This document shows, in pieces, positions 11,220 to 21,207 of a stretch of DNA of 64,000 nucleotides (position 1 is its first letter; the number at the start of each line of letters is the position of its first letter). The notes beneath the pieces were generated by a model, which was given only the letters and a program-made list of their open reading frames with translations, did no database searches and had not been told where the DNA came from. The DNA comes from Rutidosis leptorrhynchoides. Its lineage: Eukaryota > Streptophyta > Magnoliopsida > Asterales > Asteraceae. The stretch spans positions 345,593,501-345,657,500 of the forward strand of contig NC_092338.1 of the NCBI RefSeq assembly GCF_046630445.1, read 5' to 3'. The position numbers and the translations under genes are program-made.

Positions 11220-12622
11220 TTTTTTTTTTGAAAAGCAGGATATCATTATCAAAGGAAAGAAACAACACAAGGAGCAGAGGGCCAAAAATGCCAGCCCAGG
11301 CTACTCAAAGACCACGATATTTACAACAGAAGCTTGCAGAGACAGCAAGCAAACAGAAGTAAACTCACTAGACACACGACACGAGACATACATACAAATA
11401 TATAGATGACACACGAGACATACCCAAAACAAATACACGAAGCAAACCCACTAGGAACACGAGACAAACATACAATTATATAGATGACAGATAAATGCTA
11501 GGATCACTCAACCATGTAGTCCAATCGAAGTTCTTTTTGCGCGATCGATTTGAGATCCACTCGAAGGATTTGATTTGGATCTCATTCAACATAACCGGGG
11601 TTGTCCATGATTTCCCGCGAAAGACTAAATTGTTGCGATTCTTCCAAATGTAGTAGACGCAAACCCACTCGACCGCTTGCCATATTAATCTCCCGAAGCT
11701 AGTCATTGGAACCGAAGCGTTTCCTCGAAGAATTTCACTAATGCTTAGATTTGAGAAGTTACCTAGCCGCCACCAATTAAAGACTCTACACCAAATATCC
11801 ATTGAAATGTTGCAAAAGATTAAGGAATGCTCCACACTTTCTAAATCGTCATCACAAATTGGGCACCGAACGGTATGGAGATCAATACCCCGTTTGTCGA
11901 GTTCTAATCGAACGGGGATCCGATACTTCAAAACCCTCCATGCAAAGATCTCAAGTTTTTTTGGAACCAAATTGTTGCGAAGAGTTTCGTTCAAATAAGT
12001 ATTACCCGATAGAATTTGTTCATCGAGATGTGAGGACAGAACCTTAACAGTGAAGATACCATTTGAGTTTAAGGACCACTTCCACTTGTCTACACTTCCT
12101 GAATCAAACACGAATTCGGAAAGCATACTAATTAAATTCTGCAGCTCGCCTGCAGTGCGTCCACCCGGGACCCGAGACCAGTCCCATGCAAAGACAGAAT
12201 TTGGTTCAGACGTGTCAATGCGATCTCGGATAAGTGCATCTGGTGACTTCTCCAGCCTATAAAGACGCGGAAACCTTTCACTTAATTTATTGTTGCCGAT
12301 CCACTGCTCGTTCCAAAAGGATGTGCTTGACCCGTTTCCAACACTTTTAGAGAAAGTATTCCGAAACGGAATATTAAGATCTTCAATTAGATTACCTGCA
12401 ATGATAATATTTTTCCAAGCGCCTGAAGACGGGGAATGACCAAGATCACTCCCAATTTCCAAGCCGCCACTCGGACCGTAAATGCTACGAATTATTTTGA
12501 CCCAAAAAGAGTTGGTTTCGGTTTTAAACCTCCACCACCATTTTCCCAATAAAGCAAGATTTTTCCCTTTTAAAGACCCAATATTTAGCCCCCCATTCCC
12601 ATAAGTTGACATGACACATAAG
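11220..12622 (-). mobile_element. 5'-truncated L1-type LINE with perfect 18-bp target duplications
   Basis: The insertion is flanked by TTGAATGCAATATAATTT at 11202-11219 and again at 12623-12640, identical over 18 bases. On the plus strand it begins with a run of T (the poly-A tail of a minus-strand LINE) and ends within ORF2, which shows a 5' truncation of the kind made by target-primed reverse transcription. About 1.4 kb remains: the ORF2 C-terminal part and a 3' UTR of about 250 bases. The perfect duplication and open frame suggest a recent insertion. Confidence 0.93.
11476..12612 (-). CDS. LINE ORF2 C-terminal part with RT-associated zinc-binding domain
   Basis: This is an open frame of 378 codons on the minus strand. 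The first residues (GNGGLNIGSLKGKNLALLGKW) are the segment that follows the reverse transcriptase fingers and palm in plant L1 ORF2. The middle holds the RT-associated zinc-binding domain (zf-RVT): about residues 195-275, with PKKLEIFAWRVLKYRIPVR, then CPICDDDLESVEHSLIFC, then DIWCRVFNWW. The C-terminus (FEWISNRSRKKNFDWTTW) resembles the ORF2 tail of the LINE at 58713. The ATG used here is an internal methionine created as a start only by the truncation, so translation in vivo is doubtful. Endonuclease and catalytic RT are absent. Confidence 0.85.
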   Translation of the reverse strand: MSTYGNGGLNIGSLKGKNLALLGKWWWRFKTETNSFWVKIIRSIYGPSGGLEIGSDLGHSPSSGAWKNIIIAGNLIEDLNIPFRNTFSKSVGNGSSTSFWNEQWIGNNKLSERFPRLYRLEKSPDALIRDRIDTSEPNSVFAWDWSRVPGGRTAGELQNLISMLSEFVFDSGSVDKWKWSLNSNGIFTVKVLSSHLDEQILSGNTYLNETLRNNLVPKKLEIFAWRVLKYRIPVRLELDKRGIDLHTVRCPICDDDLESVEHSLIFCNISMDIWCRVFNWWRLGNFSNLSISEILRGNASVPMTSFGRLIWQAVEWVCVYYIWKNRNNLVFRGKSWTTPVMLNEIQIKSFEWISNRSRKKNFDWTTWLSDPSIYLSSI

Positions 12623-12680
12623 TTGAATGCAATATAATTTAACGTGGTTGAACGTGTGATTGTACATAAAATGTTTGCGG

Positions 12681-12868
12681 TTTAAGAAAAATGACTTCAA
12701 GGAAAAAGAGAACCTATTATATGTGTAGACAAATGTTTTTTACTTCGATTTTATTTACTAGTTAGACTTTTTACTTCGATTTTAAGAAAAATGACCAAGG
12801 AAAAATAGAACCTATTATGTGTAGACCAATGTTTTTTACTTCGATTTTATTTACTAGTTAGACTTTTT
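12681..12868. repeat. Tandem duplication of about 96-100 bp next to the Mutator-like element
   Basis: TTTAAGAAAAATGAC at 12681 recurs at 12781, and TTACTAGTTAGACTTTTT at 12755 recurs at 12851. The second copy runs into the left terminus of the element at 12861, so the target site and the first bases of that terminus are also present once upstream. Confidence 0.8.
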
Positions 12869-14398
12869 TGTGCCGTTGGTCCTTCAATTATACACCAAAT
12901 AGGAAACAGCATCCCTTCAGTTTTTTTTCCTGCTTACAGCATCCTTCCATTATCTCATTTAAACATACAGAGTTCCTCCGTCAACCATCCGTTAAAAATA
13001 TCCGTTAAGTCATGACATGTGCTATGCATGTGAGGATAATTCGTCTTTTTATAAAGACAAATATGTACTTTGCTGCTACTGTCACGAGTGCTATATCATC
13101 GTCATCATTATGAGTCAAATTCATAATTCTTTTTGGTGATTCATACAACAAACGAAGAACAGATTCATGATCCGTATACCTTTCTAAATGTTCATCGATC
13201 ATCAGAATCCATTAACAATAACGGAATCATATCAAATCGGATCCTGGTCATCATCTTAACCGAAAATTCAACTCGTTGTGATCTCCGGAGTGATTCAACT
13301 ATGTTCAAATCGAATTACATGGTTATTCAGAGTCACGATCTCTTCCTGAAGTTTCGTGTATCTTCAAATCAGATTACAAACTGCTACAGATTTCACGATC
13401 TTAAGGTCAACGATTCTACACTTTTGGTAAACTTTTTGATTCGGATGAATCAATGTGTTTCAGGTTAGAAGGATGATTCACGAAGGTTCTAATGGTGATT
13501 ATAAGAATTTTTCATGAAGGAATCACTTATTGAAAGTGTCCGAAAACGAAATTCAATATTCATGTTCATATGAAGTTTTCGGCCCTGTTCATCTTAATTT
13601 TGTGAATTCGAAGATATTTTTGGTGAATGATTCTTCACATACAGTGTTAATTGCTGCTATTGGAAGCTTACAGATTCAATTTCGAAGTGATATTGCATCA
13701 GATTTAAGTTTGAAGAATTTTTGTTCTTCATCTTCATGAAGATGAAGACGGTTATGATAAGAAGCAGTTATGATACGGACTAGGATGTTTGCTAGATTCG
13801 CTCAGCTTGATATTGAATCAAATTCGCACACTTGAAGATGTGTGATTCGCACTTGCAACCACAACCGCCACCACCGCTGACTGTTTGTGATACTGATGTA
13901 GGTTAATCATGAAATTGATGTTATACTTATGTTTTATTTTGTGTGGATTTAGGTTTACAAATTATGGTTACATGTACAAACGAGCTGTAGAACTTATGCC
14001 ACAATCATATACCTATGTTTTAAGGGTAATTCATTTTGTGTTAATTTAAGTTTAGTTTTACAAATTATGGTAAGGAAATAAATAAAATTTGTGTGGATTT
14101 AGGTTTAAGTTTTAGTTTTTTGTTTTATTTTTAAAAAAAATTAGGGTTTGTAAATTTGGGGAAGAACATGTTAAGCAAACTTCAGATTTAGATAAAGAAG
14201 AAAGATGAAAAGACGATTTTACCCTCACATGCAATGCACATGTCATGACTTAACGGGCATTTCTAACGAATGGTTGATGGAGAGACACTGAAACACAAAG
14301 TTGTAAAATAGAGGGATGCTGTAAGCAGGAAAAAAAACGAAAGGGGTGCTGTTCACTAGTTGGTGTATAATGGAGGGACCAACGGCACAAAAAAAGTC
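12861..14398. mobile_element. Non-autonomous Mutator-like element (MULE, possibly a Pack-MULE)
   Basis: Long terminal inverted repeats of about 200 bp (12861 to about 13065, and about 14205 to 14398) both read GACTTTTTT(T)GTGCCGTTGG inward and share TTCCTGCTTACAGCATCC and GTTAAGTCATGACATGTGC. The flanks are TACTAGTTA (12852-12860) and TACTCGTTA (14399-14407), a 9-bp target duplication with one mismatch. Long TIRs and 9-bp duplications mark the Mutator superfamily. The 1.1 kb interior has no transposase. It contains small frames and a splice-like exon candidate, so it may carry captured host sequence. Confidence 0.85.
13953..14025 (+). other. Exon-like segment inside the MULE (candidate captured host exon)
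   Basis: A 73-base segment is preceded by GTGTGGATTTAG, a plausible acceptor, and followed by GTAATT, a plausible donor. One frame reads YMYKRAVELMPQSYTYVL, which has a tetratricopeptide-like look. The segment is short and the resemblance is only my impression, so the host gene of origin is unknown. Confidence 0.25.
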
Positions 14399-14407
14399 TA
14401 CTCGTTA

Positions 14408-15105
14408 TAATCTAAAAGTGTTTGGTTGAGATTTTTGTAGCTTTCATTGCATTTGAGTTTTTTAATTTTGAAAAAGTAAATGGCCGATAACTTACATATT
14501 TTTTTAAGTGTGTTTAGTATATTTTTCTAAGTTAGAAAAATTTATAGTTGAAATTTATGTTTGGAAGATCGTTGTTTTTTTGCTGAAAACATGAATATGA
14601 ATATATATAATAAATTTAGAAACCTATCATCAATAAATTAAAGAAAAATAAACAGATAATATACAACCAATGGTGAACATCACGACTAAGAAGTTGAGAA
14701 ACGAAAAATAAACACAACGGCATAATCTAGGAGCAAACTACCACCATGGCAACAAACTACCACCAAAAGCAGGCCTAATTACAAAAAGAAAAGCACAAAA
14801 CAAACACCGTATTACAAAGACTACAAAAAATAACAAGGTCAAAGACAAACAGTAAGGAAACAAAACATGTTGAACCACTCAATTATTAGGGGATCCTTCA
14901 CTATTCTCATCTTTAAAACTCGCCATAAAGCTACTAAGTATTTTCAATTCCGAACTTGGAGTGATCTTCTTCTACCTTTTGTTCTTAGGATTTAACAGCT
15001 TGCCTTCAACTCTAAAAATTTAAAGATTTAAGTGAGTCACATGCTTGAAGATTGGACATTCATGTGTGAAATCTAACTTTTAAATATCACTAAAAACTAT
15101 CACAC
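14408..15105. other. Unassigned non-coding stretch
   Basis: I see no supported gene. On the minus strand about 14860-15010 could be the tail of a frame (SSFMASFKDENSEGSPNN before a stop) followed by a T-rich 3' UTR-like stretch, but nothing upstream identifies it. Confidence 0.3.
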
Positions 15106-15109
15106 ATAT

Positions 15110-16606
15110 AGGCAACTATCATATCCGTGGTAGTAGAAGTTAATAGTAAATCCCGGTTCGTTCCCCGAGAAGCAGAGTATTTAAGAATTTAAAACTAATA
15201 ATTAACCTAATTAAAGCGGGTTTTAAGATGAATATGTATATGTATTGAACTAAGATAATGCGCAAAGTAAAAAGAACAAGAAATCAATGAAGAGGCCGAA
15301 GTCAGTTCTCTTGACTAGGATAGTTTGTTAACCCTTTTTATAATAATCGCAAATGTGCGTGGTGATACGGCAATTATCCGTCGATTCTCACAATTTAGTA
15401 ACAGTTATTTATCATAGGAGATGTCGCTAACCTAGATACAAGTTAATTCACCATTAATTAAATAACTTTGTGACTTAGTCTATTCTTATTCTCATAAAAC
15501 ATAGGCTACACTGGTGTCCCGATTATAGCCACACGACTGTAAGTACTAAACGCAAATCAATCACGAACTATGTTCCTACTCTTGTGTCTCGCATGCAGTT
15601 ACACAATTGTCTAGATCGCTCTAGGTGTTGAAGCACAAGCAATATTTTGCAACCTAACTGTCGTTAACTTACTAACTTATGTAACTAGTTCAAACGGAAT
15701 AATACTAACAAAAATGGATCTTTTAACTAAGCACACAATCAAATAACTTCAAACTACTCAAGAATATAATCCGATTTTAGGTTATTTTGGTGACCCTTTA
15801 CTACCTCACAATTATTTCAGCAAATCAATAGTTTAATCGCTAATCGTCTAGTTATAGTTTGGTGTCACTTATGTAATTCAATGAATTCTAAATTATTCAT
15901 TCAATTGTCGTTGAACAATCAACAATTTTGCGATAAAACTAATTAATACGCATATATAACGGTGGTTCTTCAATCAGACATAATCATGAGCAGTTAATCA
16001 ATTATATAAAACAAAAATATAAACTATCTATCACCAAGGTTCAATTATATAAGTAGATACATAAAGATTTAGCTAGACATGGTAATAAAAGAAATCGTCA
16101 TACACGAAGAATAATAATTAAGAATCATAGTATTAATCAAGAGAAAAAGAGTAATTGTTACAAAATGATTAAACACAACCACAATTTGTAAGCTAAGTGT
16201 TAAACCACAAAAACAATCATGAAAAACTCTCAAAAGACGACCTAAAGCTGCTATAGAAATTAATTTTTCATGAAGTAAAGTCATACCCAAAGTTAGGGAT
16301 TACCCGTTGTATTTATAGATGAAAAATTGGACCCGCTGACCGAATCATTTTCGCGCCCGCGACTAGAAACTTCTCGGTCGCGAAATGTTGATTTTCATTT
16401 TCGCGACCACAATTTCTTAAAAGTAACTTCTCGCGATCGCGATTAAATTCTCGCTACCTCGATTGGTTCAGCAATTTCGAGCTGCTCTTTAATAAAGTTT
16501 TTGCGGGCACCACTCAACAAGTCACAACCATAAGACTCATTTTGCGACCACAAGAACAATTTCGCGACCACGAGAATCAGGCTGAAGGTAAATTTCTCGT
16601 TGCTCA
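15110..16606 (-). mobile_element. Athila/Tat-like LTR remnant (minus strand)
   Basis: On the minus strand the segment has an LTR architecture like the Athila element at 21208. There is a GC-rich block with TCGCGATCGCGA (16431-16442) and other CGCGA words (16340-16570), then a TATA box CTATAAATAC (about 16309-16318), a long AT-rich transcribed part, and near the end a GGGGAACGAACCGGGATTTACT motif (about 15152-15172) matching the GTGGAACGAACC motif near the 3' ends of the other two Athila-related LTRs here. No primer-binding site follows the 3' end, so it is a solo LTR or a 3' LTR. Both boundaries are approximate. Confidence 0.55.
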
Positions 16607-16607
16607 T

Positions 16608-16856
16608 CTAGAATCTATATTTCAACGTATTTTGAGCTGAAATCTTGCTAAAATCTTCAACAAAGCTCCAACAAACCATTTTATCTTCTAAATCATCACT
16701 TTGATTGATTACGCACCGAAAGATCTTCAAAAACCATCCAACACCATAAGGTTGGGAACTCATATAATGACTAAAAATATGTATAAATGGAGCGATATTA
16801 TACTCATCCAATGACTCAACAGCCTTAATAGAATCCGTGAAATTCAAAATCTTCAT
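16608..16856 (-). CDS. Unrecognised 82-codon ORF
   Basis: The minus-strand frame begins MKILNFTDSIKAVESLDEYN and contains GVGWFLKIFRCVINQSDDLE. Composition is protein-like and not repeat-derived, but I recognise no domain. It lies between the LTR remnant (ends 16606) and a SINE-like head (about 16880-17075). It may be a fragment of a captured or decayed gene, or chance. There is no regulatory evidence. Confidence 0.2.
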   Translation of the reverse strand: MKILNFTDSIKAVESLDEYNIAPFIHIFSHYMSSQPYGVGWFLKIFRCVINQSDDLEDKMVCWSFVEDFSKISAQNTLKYRF

Positions 16857-16879
16857 CTTATATGTAAACCCACCAAAAT

Positions 16880-17075
16880 CACCCCCGTAAGAGTTGAATA
16901 ACTATGAAATACCTCCACCGAATACCCCATAAGAGACGAGAATGAGACTAATCTCACTGTGGCTAGATGTGCAAATTTTTGATATGAACGAGACTCGAAC
17001 TTATGTCCATATAGTGAGTCCCAACATCAAAAGCAACGAAAAACATCCACGGTTAAGCGCTAGTTAGGTTGAACG
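16880..17075 (-). mobile_element. SINE-like tRNA-derived head (minus strand)
   Basis: Read on the minus strand, the segment contains TAGCGCTTAACC (about 17058-17069, A-box-like) and, about 60 bases later, AAGTTCGAGTCTCG (about 16988-17001), a close match to the RNA polymerase III B box GGTTCGANTCC. The following GTGAGATTAGTCTCATTCTC is a small inverted repeat of the type seen in plant SINE bodies. Ends and target duplications were not resolved. Confidence 0.4.
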
Positions 17076-17171
17076 TTTGAGAGAATATATACCAGTTAAA
17101 ACCACGACATCTAAGTAATATTAAAATAATTTATTACTCTTTTTTTGTCTTGTGAATAAAGATAAAGTAAT

Positions 17172-17957
17172 TAAGGGCGAGCAAAACACCGAATTAATCA
17201 AACTGAACCATATTAACCGATTAAACCAAACCAAACCCATAATCAAAGTCTCGATTAACGTTTTTGAATTAACAGAAATTTGTGGGCCGGTTATAATAAT
17301 AAGTGATACCCGCCCCAAATTAACCGCACCCTCTTCATTATAATCATACAAAAAATAATGAAATAATCCCTTATATATTACACTTATAAAGTTACGTATT
17401 CGTAATTTGATTGATAACTTGTTTAATCATATAAAATATAACTTGTTTATTACGAAATTTGTAAATACATAGTGTGTAGTCCTATCTTCTAACGGAAGAC
17501 TATTTATTTAGTCGATTTGTTTTTGGATGTGCTTCATGGTTTTGTCCTCATGACATTTTGTATGTGAAGTGTATGTTTATAGTGTATGTATGGTTTTAAG
17601 CTCCATTGTTCATTCGAAAAGTAAAATGTGTATTAGTGTATTTATCGATTATTATATAACTAAAAGTTTGCTTTATAAAAAAATACAAAGGGTGTCGTTC
17701 AGTCATTGTCCCCTTTGAAATAAATTTTATTTAAATACTATATTTGTTTTAATATAATTAGGTTCAAACTCATTTTTACGCGTAAATGGTTAACTATTTA
17801 ACAGTTTTTTTTTATATCAAGTGGTTAAATAGTTTAACCGAATTAATTAAATCATTATTAACCGAACCGAACAATTAAAATGTTTTATTAACATAAGTAT
17901 TGATCATGAGGGTGGTTATCATACATAATCGTCCCAAACCTCTCCATGCTCACCCCT
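17172..17957. mobile_element. hAT-like MITE with AACCGAACC-rich subterminal repeats
   Basis: The left end TTAAGGGCGAGCA (17172 onward) and the right end TGCTCACCCCTAA (to about 17957) are inverted matches of the TAGGGGTGAGCA terminus common to plant hAT MITEs. Subterminal regions are rich in AACCGAATT and AACCGAACC words (17180-17330 and 17825-17885). No clear 8-bp target duplication was found and there is no transposase frame. Confidence 0.45.
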
Positions 17958-18366
17958 AATAATAAAATTCTCATAACATAACTTATGTCTTTATAACTAA
18001 CATTTATATAACATATCAATGAAATGTTAACTTCCCATGTTAATCATGTTAAACCTTTTTAGCGTTTCCAACATTGATGATTTAATACAATCAATTTTAG
18101 TGTAACAATTATTGGCAGTGATTACATATAACCTCGTTATATTCTCGTGTTTTATCATTTTTGCTATTTTTCTTCGTGTTCTTCACTTTATTTCGTTTGT
18201 TGTCAGTGGGTTTGATAACCTTGGGTTTCAAGTCTTGTTAGGGCTCACGTGTTGTATTCCAAACAAGTGGTGAATGCTAGCATGATGGAGGGTTCTTCGA
18301 CGGCGGATCATGTTAACGAATTGAATTTGATTTTAACTCGGTTGAAATCGGTGAATATTAAATTCG

Positions 18367-19078
18367 ATGATGAGCTTGAGGCGTTATTTTTTGCTATCTT
18401 CATTGCCCGATAGTTCGGCCAGTACGGGTACGGTGGTTAGTGGTTCTTCTGGAACTACTAAGTTAACTTTTGAGGGAATTCGGGATTTGATTCTTAGTGA
18501 AGGTATTCGTAGGAAAGATTCGAATGGAGGTTCGGGTTCGGTTCTAAGTAATAGTCGGGGAAAAGCTAGGTCAAGAAGTCCATCAAGGAGCAAGAACGTG
18601 GTATGTTGGAATTGTCAACAAGTTGGTCACTATAAGTCAAAGTTCCCGAGTCTTAAGTCGGGCGGGAGCATGTGACTACGGTGATCTACGATGCGTTGAT
18701 GCGCCAAAAAGAGGTTTTTGACGAATATTGGGTTCTAGATTCGGGTGCCTCATATCAAGTTACCTCAAACATGAACGCGATGGTGAACTTAAAGGAATAC
18801 TCCGGTAAGGTTCGAGTTGCGGATGAGAGTACACTTGATATTGCGGGTATTGGTGATCTCGTGGTTAGACACTTGAATTATGCTTGGATATTTAGGAATG
18901 TGCGGTTCGTTCGAAAGCTCAAGAGTCGATTGATCTCGATTAGGCAATTGGATGACGATAATTGTCATGTCTTATTTGGAGATCAAAAGTGGGTATTGTT
19001 TAAGAGATATTATGTAGTCGCTCGCGGGTATAAAAGGGGAACCATGTATATGGTGAAGTTCCTAAGGATGAATGGCTA
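18367..19078 (+). pseudogene. Copia gag tail and aspartic protease remnant
   Basis: The gag part ends in basic and serine-rich sequence (SRGKARSRSPSRSKN) and a zinc-knuckle-like CWNCQQVGHYK (about 18604-18640). The protease part begins with YWVLDSGAS (about 18727-18753), the Ty1/copia retropepsin active-site motif, followed by strands resembling the copia protease body (VRVADESTLDIAGIGDL) and a C-terminal ISIRQLDDD segment as in copia pre-integrase regions. It is a fossil in at least two pieces. Integrase should follow in an autonomous copia but does not. Confidence 0.75.
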
Positions 19079-19131
19079 GATGATTTTGTGGATGTCAAAA
19101 GTCCTATTGTGCTAATGATTTCCGGTATTGT

Positions 19132-19810
19132 TTAGGGATCTTGTTTGAGTGGGAGCTCAAAGGAAGTTGAAGCTAGTGAAAATTCGGGTCGAATTGGGTA
19201 CACTAGAGCTTTCGTCACTTCGGGAAGATCTTCTCCAATGGCAACTTTGTTGCGGTCGGTCGATGTTGATGAACAAGGGGTTTTCTTAAGAGTCATGGTT
19301 AATGATACATCTGTACATTGTAAGTTGACTCGGGATGAAAATTTGGGTTTGTTAAAAGACGTGCACATGTATATGGTCGATGTTTCAATGGTAAAACCAA
19401 TGGTGTTAAAGTGGACGATTACGTGTGCAAAAGTGCTCTCGTGCAAGGTATTAATCGGTAATGTCCATGTGTTCGTTCTACCGGCGGGTTTATTCTTTAT
19501 TGAAAAGTTAAATCGGGTGGATGATATTGTGTATGGGTGGATCGCTTGGGCGATGAGTTGAATGGGTCGGGTCGGACTCAAACGACCTGTTATCTCCAAA
19601 ACTAAGGAGGTAGGCGTCATAGCCAAAGAGAAGTTCTTGTTTCCCAAGCTAGTAACAAAAGGATCGAATTATAGCTCAGCGGTATTTTTTGATGTCGAAA
19701 GACTTCACTTGCTCGAAGTTTATTGGGTGAATTGCGACGTGATTCAGGTTCAAATCCGGCCGTATCAAAAGGAGGTATTATTAGCAGGTCAAGTTGTTGT
19801 TGTGGGATGA
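19132..19810 (+). pseudogene. Unrecognised reading frames after the copia protease
   Basis: Two frames (about 19145-19561 and 19562-19810) occupy the place where integrase and RT would be in a full copia element. They read ASENSGRIGYTRAFVTSGRS and MVNDTSVHCKLTRDENLGLL, then KFLFPKLVTKGSNYSSAVFF. I recognise no integrase, RT or RNase H motif. This could be replacement sequence carried by a non-autonomous family. Confidence 0.4.
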
Positions 19811-19857
19811 TGATAGTAATGATGATGTTAGGTTAAAATTCTCTTCGAGTGGGAGAT

Positions 19858-20331
19858 TGTTGGGAGTGCGAATCGAGTTAAACAATGATTCAAGAAAACA
19901 GAAAAACTGTTGCACGGGTTCGAGATCGCGAGCCTAAAACTCGCGACTGGAGTTTCTGCTCGATGTGCTTCTCGCAATCGCGAGAATATACAAAGGAGGT
20001 GACTCGAGATCGCGAGTTAGGATTTGACGGCCAAAGTTTCCAAAACCACGTTTTCTTGTTCGCTAACTTGTTCCCTTGTTGAGTTTTGCATATTTAAACA
20101 TCCTATTATAACCCATACATGTATCTATGAAAATTATCAATAAAAGAACTCTCTTTGGTGGCCGGGGATTTAAGTAATCATTCGTGATTACATATAACCT
20201 CATTATATTCTCGTGTTTAATCGTTTTTGTTATTTTTCTTTGTGTTTTTCACTTTGATCCGTTTGTTGTCAGTGGGTTTGATAACATAGGGTTATCAAGT
20301 TTTGTTAGGATCACGTGCTTTATTCCTAACA
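19858..20331 (+). mobile_element. 3' LTR of the small copia element (474 bp)
   Basis: It has TGTTGGGA and TCCTAACA termini. It contains several CGCGAG/CTCGCG words (19921-20015), including GAGATCGCGAG twice, about 75-165 bases upstream of a TATA-like CATATTTAAAC (about 20087-20098) and then an AATAAAAG polyadenylation-like signal (about 20139-20146). Its last 150 bases are repeated as the left LTR remnant at 18118-18265. Confidence 0.8.
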
Positions 20332-20339
20332 ACAATAAT

Positions 20340-20700
20340 AATAATAACAATACTAATTTTCTAATATTGATATGGTACGTATTAAAGGTGTAAAATATAA
20401 AAAGTCATACTATATGGCTTATAGCCTAGCGCTATCGAGGTATGAGTTTGAGTTCCATTGTGAACTATTTATTGGGCATGTACGTTTGTGTGTATATGTT
20501 CGACCCAAATAGTTACAGTTTCATAAGTTAGACACGTCAAAGGGTATTCGACCTCCCACAGGGCCGAAAAACGGTCGAAAAACAAAAGTTACAAAGGCTT
20601 TTCTAGCTAATCGACCCAAGAAATATTCGACCTCCCACAGGGCCGTCCTGTTAAATTTAATGGGTCTTGCTCAATAATTAAATGAACCCTTTAAAAAGAA
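20340..20700. other. Non-coding stretch with a repeated 22-bp word
   Basis: TATTCGACCTCCCACAGGGC plus two bases occurs at 20545-20566 and 20624-20645, 79 bases apart. No gene is visible. It is probably part of a decayed repeat. Confidence 0.5.
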
Positions 20701-20703
20701 ATA

Positions 20704-21057
20704 CCACAAAAAAGATGAGAACTGCGAGAACTTTTGAATTTCATAGTTTTCATGCATTTATATGCAACAAATTACATGCAAATGTTAATAAATGTTCATA
20801 TCATTAACAAATATATGTTCATTATCACAAATTACATGTTAAATTGTTAATTATATAAAGTGTTCACATGTTACACAAACATGTATGCACATGTGAACAG
20901 AAAACTATATATTTGATTCTATAGGTAAAATATACGTTTTTTCAAACTATTTTATGTCCATTCTTACTCTCTATTAACATTTATGAGTGATTCAATTTAT
21001 TCACATGTGAAAATCTTAGTAAATTAATAGTTCTCGCGGTTCTCGCCTTTTTTGTGG
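20704..21057. mobile_element. MITE with GAGAACYGCGAGAACT inverted repeats
   Basis: The left end CCACAAAAAAGATGAGAACT... (20704-20735) and the right end (21029-21057, reading CCACAAAAAAGGCGAGAACC in reverse complement) form inverted repeats of about 30 bp. The AT-rich interior contains palindromic CACATGT words and no coding frame. No clean target duplication was found. Confidence 0.55.
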
Positions 21058-21207
21058 TTCTCGTGTGAACTTATGGCTATATATATAATATTAGGCTACT
21101 TTTTTAGGCCTCTATACATATTGGGCCATGTGCGACCGTACGTCTTGCACGCTTCAATATTCGGCCCTAACCTCTCATGATTTCTAAACCAATTACAAAA
21201 GGGTATT

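Larger units (their letters stand above)
18118..20331 (+). mobile_element. Small Ty1/copia element without pol (fossil)
   Basis: Two copies of one LTR segment bound the element. The left copy is only the LTR 3' end (18118-18265, GTGATTACATATAACCTC to TTCCAAACA). The right LTR is complete (19858-20331, TGTTGGGA to TCCTAACA). Between them are a gag tail with a zinc-knuckle-like CWNCQQVGHYK, a copia protease (VLDSGAS), and an unrecognised ORF. There is no integrase or reverse transcriptase. The polypurine tract GAGTGGGAGATTG (about 19846-19858) touches the right LTR. The element looks like a non-autonomous copia derivative, truncated on the left. Confidence 0.8.

Noticed and set aside
19132-19647. 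171-codon minus-strand frame opposite the copia interior
   Set aside because: It is a shadow of the plus-strand frames and has no start context or recognisable motif.
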